From contig NZ_AFHG01000052.1 of the NCBI RefSeq assembly GCF_000214035.2, positions 310,001-374,000 on the forward strand: DNA of 64,000 nt. The letters run 5' to 3'. The notes under the pieces were generated by a model. That model saw nothing but the letters and a program-made list of their open reading frames with translations, searched no databases and had not been told where the DNA came from. The position numbers and the translations under genes are program-made. How positions within the stretch are numbered: the stretch's first letter is position 1; each line of letters starts with the position of its first letter. Source of the stretch: Methyloversatilis universalis FAM5. Its GTDB lineage: Bacteria > Pseudomonadota > Gammaproteobacteria > Burkholderiales > Rhodocyclaceae. Of the stretch, positions 1 to 9,806 are shown in pieces.

Positions 1-1
1 C

Positions 2-205
2 AGGACCGACCGGCAGCTGGACGCGCTACGCCAGTGGGCGGTGAACATCCAGGCGCGTACCCACCACAACAAGGCCGCGTGCGCGCTGGCCAACAAGCTC
101 GCACGCATCTGCTACAGCGTGCTGCGCGATGCCACCGCCTACGGTGAACCCCAACCCCGGCTGGCAAGAAAGGCAGACCGGGCTTCGTTCGCCGTGGCTG
201 CCTGA
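2..205 (+). CDS. IS110-family transposase, C-terminal part (5' end outside window)
   Basis: The frame open from base 2 encodes 67 residues and ends with TGA at 203-205. It contains the stretch THHNKAACALANKLARICY, typical of the C-terminal end of IS110/IS1111-family transposases (Transposase_20 domain), just before the protein end. These enzymes use an N-terminal RuvC-like DEDD domain, which lies outside the window, and a C-terminal catalytic serine domain; they move small IS elements without a classical long terminal inverted repeat. Only the tail is visible, so it cannot be told whether the full gene is intact. It runs toward the CRISPR array and ends about 290 bp from the first repeat. The family assignment is fairly secure from the HHNK motif and the position of the stop. 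Confidence 0.75.
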   Translation, partial: RTDRQLDALRQWAVNIQARTHHNKAACALANKLARICYSVLRDATAYGEPQPRLARKADRASFAVAA

Positions 206-480
206 GCAGAGTCACCCCCTCCCGCCACCGCTTGCCACGAGACAGATCGCCCATCATGGCCAACCGGGTCACACCCACGGGGACGAACGCCGATAACTCT
301 TCCGGCAGCGAAACGCGTGCCGTTTGTATCGATTGGCGCGCCCCGCGCAGATTCCATGTCGGCACGGGTCACTCAGAACCTACTACGGATGCCGGATATA
401 CGACTGCAAGTGATCTACCCGGGAAAACCAGACTATCGGTCAGTCTTGATTTTGGGGGGAGTCCATATATGACGGGTTAG
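206..480 (+). mobile_element. IS110/IS1111-like right-end non-coding region
   Basis: This 275-bp stretch between the transposase stop and the CRISPR array contains no convincing gene. Near its end is the string TTGATTTTGGGGGGAGTCC (447-465), which resembles the G-rich right ends of IS1111-group elements. In that group the region downstream of the transposase encodes the guide RNA (bridge/seek RNA) that pairs with the target and the element. A guide RNA here is inferred from position and length only; no fold was computed. The exact element boundary cannot be set without an empty site. Confidence 0.4.
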
Positions 481-496
481 GCCCCACGTTGGATGC

Positions 497-3400
497 GGTT
501 CATCCCCGCGCATGCGGGGAACGGTATTTCGCATCGATGGCGGCCGAACCCCAGTCCGGTTCATCCCCGCGCATGCGGGGAACGGGGGCTGGTGACGATG
601 ATCGACGGATCGACCGCCGGTTCATCCCCGCGCATGCGGGGAACGGGATGCGGCCGGCCTGTTCGCCCGGGCGGAATCCGGTTCATCCCCGCGCATGCGG
701 GGAACGGTCTTCCAAGTCGCGCTGCCTGTCGCGCTCAAGCGGTTCATCCCCGCGCATGCGGGGAACGGCGCCGGCCGCTGGTCGGCGGTATTCCAGACAG
801 GCGGTTCATCCCCGCGCATGCGGGGAACGGAGAACAGCAGACAGTTTAGCCATGATGAAACCCGGTTCATCCCCGCGCATGCGGGGAACGGCGCAACATC
901 CGTGCTTACGACCTGGGAGCGGCCGGTTCATCCCCGCGCATGCGGGGAACGGGCAATCGCCTCGGTGCAGAGCGTCGAAAGTTGCGGTTCATCCCCGCGC
1001 ATGCGGGGAACGGGCGGCCAGGTCGTCTTCGAGGTATTCGCAATACGGTTCATCCCCGCGCATGCGGGGAACGGCGACGTAGCGATGCGCCGGCGCGTGC
1101 GGATCTCGGTTCATCCCCGCGCATGCGGGGAACGGATCTTCACCGGGTCGGCCTTGGCGCGTTCGTACGGTTCATCCCCGCGCATGCGGGGAACGGAGCC
1201 AATGAGGACAGCACGACAGCGGCACTGACGGTTCATCCCCGCGCATGCGGGGAACGGTACCCGGGCGCTCGCCCGCCAGCGCATCCGTGCGGTTCATCCC
1301 CGCGCATGCGGGGAACGGTTGGCCTGGGCACTGGCAACAAAGACCAGATGCGGTTCATCCCCGCGCATGCGGGGAACGGCGTTCCCGTTCCCGTACCGGA
1401 TCGGCGCCGCACGGTTCATCCCCGCGCATGCGGGGAACGGGCAGCAACATCGCAACGGGCAACGCGATCAACCGGTTCATCCCCGCGCATGCGGGGAACG
1501 GGTCTCCCGCGCATGCACACCGCGTCCCATCGCCGGTTCATCCCCGCGCATGCGGGGAACGGTCGTCATTTGGGTCTGCCGATACCACAGCAGGCGGTTC
1601 ATCCCCGCGCATGCGGGGAACGGGGTTCTTGGGCCTACGAGTGGGCCAACGGTCGCGGTTCATCCCCGCGCATGCGGGGAACGGGGACGATGACGAGCCA
1701 CAGTGTTATTGTCCGGCGGTTCATCCCCGCGCATGCGGGGAACGGTCGAACGCACCCTTGACGCCGATGTAAGGCGCCGGTTCATCCCCGCGCATGCGGG
1801 GAACGGGCCCGTGCGAACAGTCCGGCATCGCTCGCTGCCGGTTCATCCCCGCGCATGCGGGGAACGGTCGGAGACGCCCAAATCCCACGCCGTATGAATC
1901 GGTTCATCCCCGCGCATGCGGGGAACGGGCCGTGGATGGCCAGGACCAGCCGGCGGAAACCGGTTCATCCCCGCGCATGCGGGGAACGGTGGCAGGGTCG
2001 GCGTCCCACATGTAGGCGGCGCGGTTCATCCCCGCGCATGCGGGGAACGGTGCGGCGCGGCGGCAGACGCTTGCCCATGTCACGGTTCATCCCCGCGCAT
2101 GCGGGGAACGGTGCTGCAGGCCCTCCGTCTGCTCGGCCGGCGTCGGTTCATCCCCGCGCATGCGGGGAACGGACCAGCGCCCACCTGCTGGGCCTCGCCT
2201 GCGACGGTTCATCCCCGCGCATGCGGGGAACGGAGTACCGTGACCGCAGGCTTAGGCAGGTATCCCGGTTCATCCCCGCGCATGCGGGGAACGGACTTGG
2301 GAGCCAGTCGGCCGAGGCCGAAAAATCGGTTCATCCCCGCGCATGCGGGGAACGGGCTCAACGCCAAGCAAGGCGCCGACCGCATCGGCGGTTCATCCCC
2401 GCGCATGCGGGGAACGGCGCTATCCGGAATTGCATCAAAGGGAACGACACGGTTCATCCCCGCGCATGCGGGGAACGGGCGGCGATTTTCTCGGCCGACT
2501 GGAACAGGCCCGGTTCATCCCCGCGCATGCGGGGAACGGGGACGAGCGCCGCATCGAAATGCTGGGCGACTACGGTTCATCCCCGCGCATGCGGGGAACG
2601 GCACTCTGATTGCGACGCCCAGCCCGGCGCCATCGGTTCATCCCCGCGCATGCGGGGAACGGCTGATCGCGATTCGACGCGCCGACCCCTTGAGCGGTTC
2701 ATCCCCGCGCATGCGGGGAACGGTCGAGCGTGGGCTGCACGACCATCATCGGCGCCGGTTCATCCCCGCGCATGCGGGGAACGGCGATTCGCCGTCCTCG
2801 TCGAGAGTGCAGGAGCCGGTTCATCCCCGCGCATGCGGGGAACGGGCGCGAGGAAAAGCGACGTGATCACGATAACGAGGTTCATCCCCGCGCATGCGGG
2901 GAACGGGCGCAGGTGACAGAACGAATGGCGCCGTCCCAAGGTTCATCCCCGCGCATGCGGGGAACGGTCCGTTCTCGCACGTCGAGGACTACGGCGATAC
3001 GGTTCATCCCCGCGCATGCGGGGAACGGGGAGCAGCAGTCGCAGCCGGCTCCGTCTGATCCGGTTCATCCCCGCGCATGCGGGGAACGGGATATGCGGCG
3101 CAGTATTCCGGGCGGATGGTTCGGTTCATCCCCGCGCATGCGGGGAACGGATGTTCCAGTCCTATACCGACATCCCGAGCAGCGGTTCATCCCCGCGCAT
3201 GCGGGGAACGGGCCGGTCTCGTCACTCTGTTTGCACTTGGCTACGGTTCATCCCCGCGCATGCGGGGAACGGTCGATGGGCCCGCTGCTGGAGAAGATCG
3301 GCAGCGGTTCATCCCCGCGCATGCGGGGAACGGCCAAGGGGGCACAGATGCGGACCGTTCAGGAACGGTTCATCCCCGCGCATGCGGGGAACGGTTGTAC

Positions 3401-5288
3401 CTGCTACACCTCCCAGGGCACGGACGCGGTTCATCCCCGCGCATGCGGGGAACGGTCCAAGACAAGAATTGAAGTATGTTGGGCCTGAAGGTTCATCCCC
3501 GCGCATGCGGGGAACGGGCGTTGAGCTTCGCTGCCGCAGCGTTCGCAGCCGGTTCATCCCCGCGCATGCGGGGAACGGACGCGGACGCCGGAAAGGCGTG
3601 GCAGGAATCGCGGTTCATCCCCGCGCATGCGGGGAACGGGCACTGCGGCAGCCTAGGGGCTTTGTCTGATGCGGTTCATCCCCGCGCATGCGGGGAACGG
3701 GCCGTGAAGTCGGCCGCGAACGATTCCGCCCGCGGTTCATCCCCGCGCATGCGGGGAACGGTCGATGTGCTTCTTGGCAGAGACCCCCTGTTTACGGTTC
3801 ATCCCCGCGCATGCGGGGAACGGGAATTCAATTGGTTGGTGGATTGAAGTCCTAACGGTTCATCCCCGCGCATGCGGGGAACGGTCGACGCAAAGAACGG
3901 TCGGAAACACTCCGACCGGTTCATCCCCGCGCATGCGGGGAACGGCGGATTCGGCACTCCCATTGCTGGTCATCAGGCGGTTCATCCCCGCGCATGCGGG
4001 GAACGGTACGGCTGGCGCCGGGCAGATGGCCGGCGCCGCGGTTCATCCCCGCGCATGCGGGGAACGGTCGGAGACGCCCAAATCCCAAGCGGTATGTACC
4101 GGTTCATCCCCGCGCATGCGGGGAACGGGCGTGTCGCTTCCTTGACGATGCACACGTAGCCGGTTCATCCCCGCGCATGCGGGGAACGGCGGCTGGAATC
4201 GATCCGCGAAGGCTGGGTGAGCGGTTCATCCCCGCGCATGCGGGGAACGGAGGACAGCGGACAGTTTAGCCATGGTGTAACCCGGTTCATCCCCGCGCAT
4301 GCGGGGAACGGCCGATAGTCGCCAGTGCGCTCGATCATCCCGGCGGTTCATCCCCGCGCATGCGGGGAACGGCCGCTGACAGCCGGCGCGGCAGAACAGG
4401 CCGTCGGTTCATCCCCGCGCATGCGGGGAACGGGCCCGCCGCCGCCGCTGCCATGGTGGCGCAGGCGGTTCATCCCCGCGCATGCGGGGAACGGATTCCT
4501 AGTTAAAGGCAAAGACGACCCGGTAGCGGTTCATCCCCGCGCATGCGGGGAACGGTCAACCCCTACCTGCTGGTGTCGCTGGTCATGCGGTTCATCCCCG
4601 CGCATGCGGGGAACGGGCGTCCAGACAAACCCGCGCGTATCGCGCATCACGGTTCATCCCCGCGCATGCGGGGAACGGCGATTCGCCGTCCTCCGCGAGG
4701 GTGCAGGAGCCGGTTCATCCCCGCGCATGCGGGGAACGGACCTTGCGAGAAGGAGCCGGCGCATGCGCGACCGGTTCATCCCCGCGCATGCGGGGAACGG
4801 CGCTGGAAAAGGGGCGCAAGGTCATTACGAATCGGTTCATCCCCGCGCATGCGGGGAACGGGAGCCGCGCGGCTGCTCGTTAAGCCACGACGCCGGTTCA
4901 TCCCCGCGCATGCGGGGAACGGGATATGAAAACCGCCATCAGAGAAGCGACTACCGGTTCATCCCCGCGCATGCGGGGAACGGGAAATGGTAAAGCGAGT
5001 GAAAGACGGAAACTGCGGTTCATCCCCGCGCATGCGGGGAACGGTTCCGGGCTGTGTCCTGCGCAGCGGGATACGTCGGTTCATCCCCGCGCATGCGGGG
5101 AACGGTCGGCGACCGGAGGCGGCTGCAGGTGTTCCAGCGGTTCATCCCCGCGCATGCGGGGAACGGTCTTGCGTGATGCGGCCCTCGATCTCAGCCGCCG
5201 GTTCATCCCCGCGCATGCGGGGAACGGAGGCTCGAAAAGCCGGGCCTCCAGCATGCCGCCGGTTCATCCCCGCGCATGCGGGGAACGG
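497..5288 (-). CRISPR. Type I-E CRISPR array, 79 repeats and 78 spacers
   Basis: Seventy-nine copies of a 28-nt repeat begin at 497 and end at 5288, normally every 61 bp. All copies read the same. On the transcribed minus strand the repeat starts CCGTTCCCCGC and ends GCGGGGATGAACC. CCCCGC/GCGGGG form the hairpin cut by Cas6e, leaving an ATGAACC(G) 5' handle. A 29th base is G (plus-strand C) beside 76 of the 79 repeats and T beside the repeats at 2879, 2940 and 3490. With a 29-nt repeat, spacers are 32 nt, except six of 33 nt just before the repeats at 803, 2390, 2574, 3490, 3796 and 4651. Orientation follows from similarity to the E. coli I-E repeat and from the leader and cas operon on the 5.3-kb side, so spacers near 5.2 kb are newest. 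Three near-duplicate spacer pairs exist: 831/4251, 1868/4068 and 2785/4679. Confidence 0.98.
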
Positions 5289-5378
5289 ACTATCTCCATC
5301 TCCATGAAAAACCATGGAAATTTCGAGTGCAAAAAATCTACCGGCAAAAATACATGCCAGGGGTATTTGTTCTGGTTG
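5289..5378 (-). promoter_or_regulatory. CRISPR leader
   Basis: This 90-bp AT-rich stretch lies between the first (newest) repeat and the cas2 stop codon, in otherwise GC-rich DNA. In type I-E systems the leader holds the pre-crRNA promoter and the sequences that direct Cas1-Cas2 integration. A 6-bp inverted repeat TCCATG / CATGGA (5301-5306 and 5313-5318) with an A-rich loop lies 12 bp from the first repeat. I did not find a clear match to the IHF consensus used by the E. coli leader, nor an unambiguous -35/-10 pair. Confidence 0.7.
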
Positions 5379-6585
<1,207 letters not shown>

Positions 6586-6587
6586 CG

Positions 6588-6734
6588 TTATGGCTGATCC
6601 TCGTCGAGTTCGCCGGCGCCCTCGCGAAGGTCGCGGATGGCGACGGTCTCCGCGTGCAGCGCCGAATTGATTCGTGCCCTCAGATGAAAGAGCAGATCAA
6701 TCCTCGCGACGGACCAACAGCAGCCCGCATCCAA
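6588..6734 (-). CDS. Possible small ORF between cas6e and cas1
   Basis: Between the cas6e stop (6697) and the cas1 start (6585) the reading frame offset from cas6e stays open and ends TAA at 6588-6590, 2 bp before the cas1 ATG. Its unique part encodes about 37 residues, mixing an amphipathic stretch (LLFHLRARINSALHAETV) with an acidic tail (GELDEDQP). There is no ATG. Candidate starts are TTG at 6734 (48 residues, inside cas6e) or ATT at 6701, overlapping the cas6e TGA. I recognise no family. It may be a coupling peptide, a small Cas-associated protein, or a frameshifted relic of an older cas6e C terminus. The tight spacing to cas1 is the main argument for translation. Confidence 0.35.
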   Translation of the reverse strand: MDAGCCWSVARIDLLFHLRARINSALHAETVAIRDLREGAGELDEDQP

Positions 6735-7410
6735 AGGCCTTGGCCCGACCGATACCGCGTTGAAGTGCTTGGGCGAAGCGTTCTCGATGGGTGACGACCA
6801 AGGTTCCATTGAAGTCCACCGTACTGAAGCGCAGCCGATCCTTTTTGCCGCCGTGCTGCATATAGCCCTCAACGCGCAGCGATGCGGAGTCGAGCTTGAA
6901 ACCATGCCGCTCCGCTCTGGCTTCCAGCCAAGCCGTGCAGGAGCCCGCAACCAGTTCCGCCAGTTCGGGGCGGGGATCGTGCTCGCCGTTTGCCGTCTTG
7001 CGCCCCGGTGTCCAGGCTGCCCAGTCGGTGAGACCTCTGGCCGCAAGCAGACGCTTTTTCTGGTCCATCACCACATCGTGCCGTTTGCCGCGACCCTCGG
7101 TGCCGCGCGCAATCACCGGGTTGGCGCGCAAGTCGAAGTTCAGGCGCGTCCCTTCGGCGAGATCCGGCACATAGCTGCGTGTCTGTACGTGCCACGCGGA
7201 GTGGGGGACTTCCGGCTTGCGTTCGGATACGACATAGAAGCGGGGTACGCCATCGACATCCCTGCGCCGGAACAGGAAATCGCGCCGGGTACCGGGTGGT
7301 GACGGAAAGAACCGCCACAGCAGTTGATGTTCGCTGTATGCGCCCTGAAGCCATTCGTGAGCGGCGTCGCGCTCAAGGCCTGGTTCGGGCGTAACGAGAC
7401 TGAAGTACAC
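6697..7410 (-). CDS. cas6e: CRISPR pre-crRNA endoribonuclease Cas6e (CasE)
   Basis: This 237-residue protein is the I-E RNase that cuts the pre-crRNA at the base of the repeat hairpin and stays bound to the 3' end of the crRNA in Cascade. The start MYFSLV is a GTG at 7410 preceded by AGGAGG, 2 bp after the cas5e stop. The family's N-terminal histidine region is seen as YSEHQLLWRFFP (residues about 26-37). Its C-terminal glycine-rich signature is GIGRAKAFGCGLLLVRR, after which the protein ends, as CasE proteins normally do. It lies between cas5e and cas1, the usual I-E order. The same-sense frame continues past its stop as the small ORF before cas1. Confidence 0.95.
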   Translation of the reverse strand: MYFSLVTPEPGLERDAAHEWLQGAYSEHQLLWRFFPSPPGTRRDFLFRRRDVDGVPRFYVVSERKPEVPHSAWHVQTRSYVPDLAEGTRLNFDLRANPVIARGTEGRGKRHDVVMDQKKRLLAARGLTDWAAWTPGRKTANGEHDPRPELAELVAGSCTAWLEARAERHGFKLDSASLRVEGYMQHGGKKDRLRFSTVDFNGTLVVTHRERFAQALQRGIGRAKAFGCGLLLVRRED

Positions 7411-7412
7411 GG

Positions 7413-8171
7413 TCAGCCCTCCTGCGAAATCAGTGCGACATATTCGGTGCGATCACCGAACATCCAGCCCTTGCGTCTGAGCGGGTGGTCCTTGCGCGTC
7501 GTGGTGAGGTCCGGCGCCCGGCCGACGGTCGCATTGGCGCCCCAGGCAAGGCGGGTGAGCGGCGGAGGCTGCTCAAACAGCGGGCGATCCGGTGTCGGAC
7601 TTTGGTGCGCGAGTTCAGCGCGGAGCCGGTCAAGATACGTCTCGAAAGCGCTTTCGGCATCAGCCGCTTCGATCACCTGCGGGAACAGCGGGGCGCCAGG
7701 CGGACAACTTTTGCGGCCGAGATACAGCGTGAAACGCGGCCGGCGCAGCGCGTGAGCCAGCTGCTCGAGCGAGTAGCCGGCCGTTTCGCCGGCCTCGACG
7801 GCGACCACACATGCAGCACCCTGACGGTAGTCGCGCGTGGAAAGGATGGTATTCAGATCGTGGCCGGGTATGACGAGCTCGTCGCGACGTGATGCATGTG
7901 GGCGCTTCTTCAACGTTGCCTGACTCGGTACTTGCGCCGTGTGAAAGTCGCGCAGCAGATCGCCGGGTGACTGGATGCCGACGGTGTAGGCGTAGTGGTC
8001 GCGCAGCGCCGCGTGGGCAGCCTCGTCATCTCTTCGAATGCCGAGGGCCGCCCCGAGCAACCCGACCAGCGCCGACAACCCCGGGTAGTCCCGGCTCGGT
8101 CGATACTCACCGACTGCCGTATCGCCCCAAGACGCGAGCGGAGCCTGCAGCTGAAAGATCAGGAAACGCAT
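7413..8171 (-). CDS. cas5e: Cascade subunit Cas5e (CasD)
   Basis: The 252-residue protein begins MRFLIFQLQAPLASWGDTAV, the diagnostic N-terminal motif of Cas5e, which binds the 5' handle of the crRNA and caps the Cas7 backbone. I chose the ATG at 8171 over an in-frame start 30 codons upstream because the motif begins there and the upstream part would overlap cas7e. Further family features are the EYRPSRDYPGLSALVGLLGA segment (GLLGAALGI) and TxxDYRQGA. The start lies 4 bp from the cas7e stop, and cas6e begins 2 bp after its stop, so the Cascade genes are tightly coupled. Confidence 0.95.
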   Translation of the reverse strand: MRFLIFQLQAPLASWGDTAVGEYRPSRDYPGLSALVGLLGAALGIRRDDEAAHAALRDHYAYTVGIQSPGDLLRDFHTAQVPSQATLKKRPHASRRDELVIPGHDLNTILSTRDYRQGAACVVAVEAGETAGYSLEQLAHALRRPRFTLYLGRKSCPPGAPLFPQVIEAADAESAFETYLDRLRAELAHQSPTPDRPLFEQPPPLTRLAWGANATVGRAPDLTTTRKDHPLRRKGWMFGDRTEYVALISQEG

Positions 8172-8175
8172 GGCG

Positions 8176-9240
8176 TCAGCTCCGGACGAACTGAACCAGG
8201 GCGTCCAGAGTGCCCTCGCCGGTTTCCACGTTGATCGCGTAGTGCGCGTCCGAGCAAGCACCGTAGACCTTGTCGAAATTCTCCCGCCGCTGTTCGAGCG
8301 CCTTGACTGCGAGCGTCAGCATGTCGCCATCGTTGCGGGGCTGCACCGGCTTCAGGAATGATTGCGCCAGCGAGCGCGGCTGCTGGTCGCCCTTCTCGAC
8401 GAGAACGTAACTGGCATAGGCGCGTGAAGCGTGACTGTTCTGCATGCCAGTGGGCGACACTTTGGTGACGGCATGGACCAGCGCTTCGATTGCCTTGCCG
8501 GTCAGTGCTTCGTCGCCGCCGAGGTTCTCCTTAAGCAACTCCCGATCGATGCACACATAGATGTAGAAGAGGCCGGCGCCGAAGCTGCGCTCTCCGATGT
8601 GTGCCGCCCCACGGTCGCTCTGACCGTCGTTGAGGTCATCTACGGCACTGAAGTAGTCGTCCTCGACGGCGCTCTTGTGCACGGTGATGGCGTGAGCAAC
8701 CTGTACGGCGGCTTCGACGTTGTAGGCCGGACTGTCTGCCAGCATGCGGCCGAACATCGCGATGTCTGCGGCCTTGCGCGGCAGGCGCAGCAACTTCAGC
8801 TCATCATCGGTAGGGCCTGCGTTGCGGGCGGCACATGCGCTTGCGAGTTCGTTGATCGACGCGATCTCTTCCGGGCCGAAGTGGGCAAGTTGTTCGATCT
8901 GCAGGTCTTCATCCTTGTCGGATTTCTTGTCCGACTTGAGCTTTCCGAACTGCCCTGCGATCTGGCGTGCCCATTCCCGGGCAGGTTTGTCGGCGACACC
9001 GGCGGCGATGAGATCGGCGTGTATCTGCTTGCCGATGTCCTTGGTGCGCGTTCCGATATGCCCCGCCAGTGCGGATTCGAAAATATCGGAGGTTCGCCAT
9101 GCACGCTTCTGGCTCTGCGAGGAGATGCGCAGGCGCAAGGCATCCCCCATCAGCGCGGTTTTCGGTCGGCCGGTGTCGTCACGGTTCAGATTGGAGGGCG
9201 GATAGCTGGTCAGGATGTGCAACTGGGCGAAACGGGACAT
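8176..9240 (-). CDS. cas7e: Cascade backbone subunit Cas7e (CasC)
   Basis: The 354-residue RAMP protein forms the six-copy backbone that holds the crRNA spacer. It starts MSRFAQLHILTSYPPSNLNR and continues with the conserved DDTGRPKTA and RISSQSQKRAWR segments expected near the N terminus of Cse4/CasC. The ATG at 9240 is preceded by AGGAGA at good spacing; an upstream in-frame ATG at 9270 would add an unconserved MPHRFDQENT and has no comparable site. Later segments such as NSHASRAYASYVLVE also fit the family. It lies 52 bp downstream of cas11e, the widest gap inside the Cascade operon. Confidence 0.96.
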   Translation of the reverse strand: MSRFAQLHILTSYPPSNLNRDDTGRPKTALMGDALRLRISSQSQKRAWRTSDIFESALAGHIGTRTKDIGKQIHADLIAAGVADKPAREWARQIAGQFGKLKSDKKSDKDEDLQIEQLAHFGPEEIASINELASACAARNAGPTDDELKLLRLPRKAADIAMFGRMLADSPAYNVEAAVQVAHAITVHKSAVEDDYFSAVDDLNDGQSDRGAAHIGERSFGAGLFYIYVCIDRELLKENLGGDEALTGKAIEALVHAVTKVSPTGMQNSHASRAYASYVLVEKGDQQPRSLAQSFLKPVQPRNDGDMLTLAVKALEQRRENFDKVYGACSDAHYAINVETGEGTLDALVQFVRS

Positions 9241-9292
9241 GGTGTTCTCCTGGTCGAATCGGTGCGGCAAGGGGTGTGCGTGGTCTGAGGGT

Positions 9293-9796
9293 TCAGGTAC
9301 GAGCGGGCCATTCGTAGTCGTAGGCCCATTTCTTCTTCACTTTGTCGCCCCAGAACAGCACGTCATTGACGAGTTCGATCACGTCGACGCGCTGTTCCAT
9401 CAGCGGCAGTACTCGGCGCAAGCCAGTGAGCAAGCTGTCGGGGCTGTCGCTTTCAAGCAGACGCATGAAGCGAAGTTCGCTCACTGCCGGCTGCTCTTCG
9501 CCTGATGCCTTGTGGCTCATGGCCTTGGCCGGGGAAAGAGGGCCGTCCTGTTCGACGTGTACCAGCAGGCCAATGGCTGCTGCGAGGCGGTCGTTCGCTG
9601 GGGATGCGCCGTCCTCCTTCCATCCGGCTGCGGACAGACGGCGGAACAGGTGTTGATAGGGGGCGCTGAGCACGACCGCCGTCGTGTTGCCGGCACGGCG
9701 CAGGACGGCGCGGCTCGCGCGGTCGTCAGCCAGCCCCTGCCACCAGTTCAGCAGAACCTTGCCGATAGCGTTGTCACGCGAAAATCGATCTGACAT
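9293..9796 (-). CDS. cse2: Cascade small subunit Cas11e (Cse2/CasB)
   Basis: This 167-residue protein matches the usual size of Cse2, present as two copies in Cascade, where it stabilises the R-loop. It begins MSDRFSRDNAIGKVLLNWWQ, with the family's WWxxL motif, and has the RAVLRRAG segment shared by CasB proteins. The ATG at 9796 has an AGGAG 6-8 bp upstream. Longer in-frame starts exist but lie inside cas8e. The tail is basic-aromatic (KVKKKWAYDYEW). It starts 10 bp after cas8e ends. Confidence 0.93.
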   Translation of the reverse strand: MSDRFSRDNAIGKVLLNWWQGLADDRASRAVLRRAGNTTAVVLSAPYQHLFRRLSAAGWKEDGASPANDRLAAAIGLLVHVEQDGPLSPAKAMSHKASGEEQPAVSELRFMRLLESDSPDSLLTGLRRVLPLMEQRVDVIELVNDVLFWGDKVKKKWAYDYEWPART

Positions 9797-9806
9797 GCGC
9801 AGCTCC

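Noticed and set aside
489..5307. Many long frames across 0.5-5.3 kb encoding repeated SSPRMRGT, HPRACGER and FIPAHAGNG units
   Set aside because: They are translations of the CRISPR repeat in different frames; period, identical repeats and adjacent cas genes show this is an array, not a repeat protein.
6869..7354. Alternative-frame 161-codon ORF inside cas6e
   Set aside because: The cas6e frame carries the family motifs; this is a shadow in high-GC DNA.
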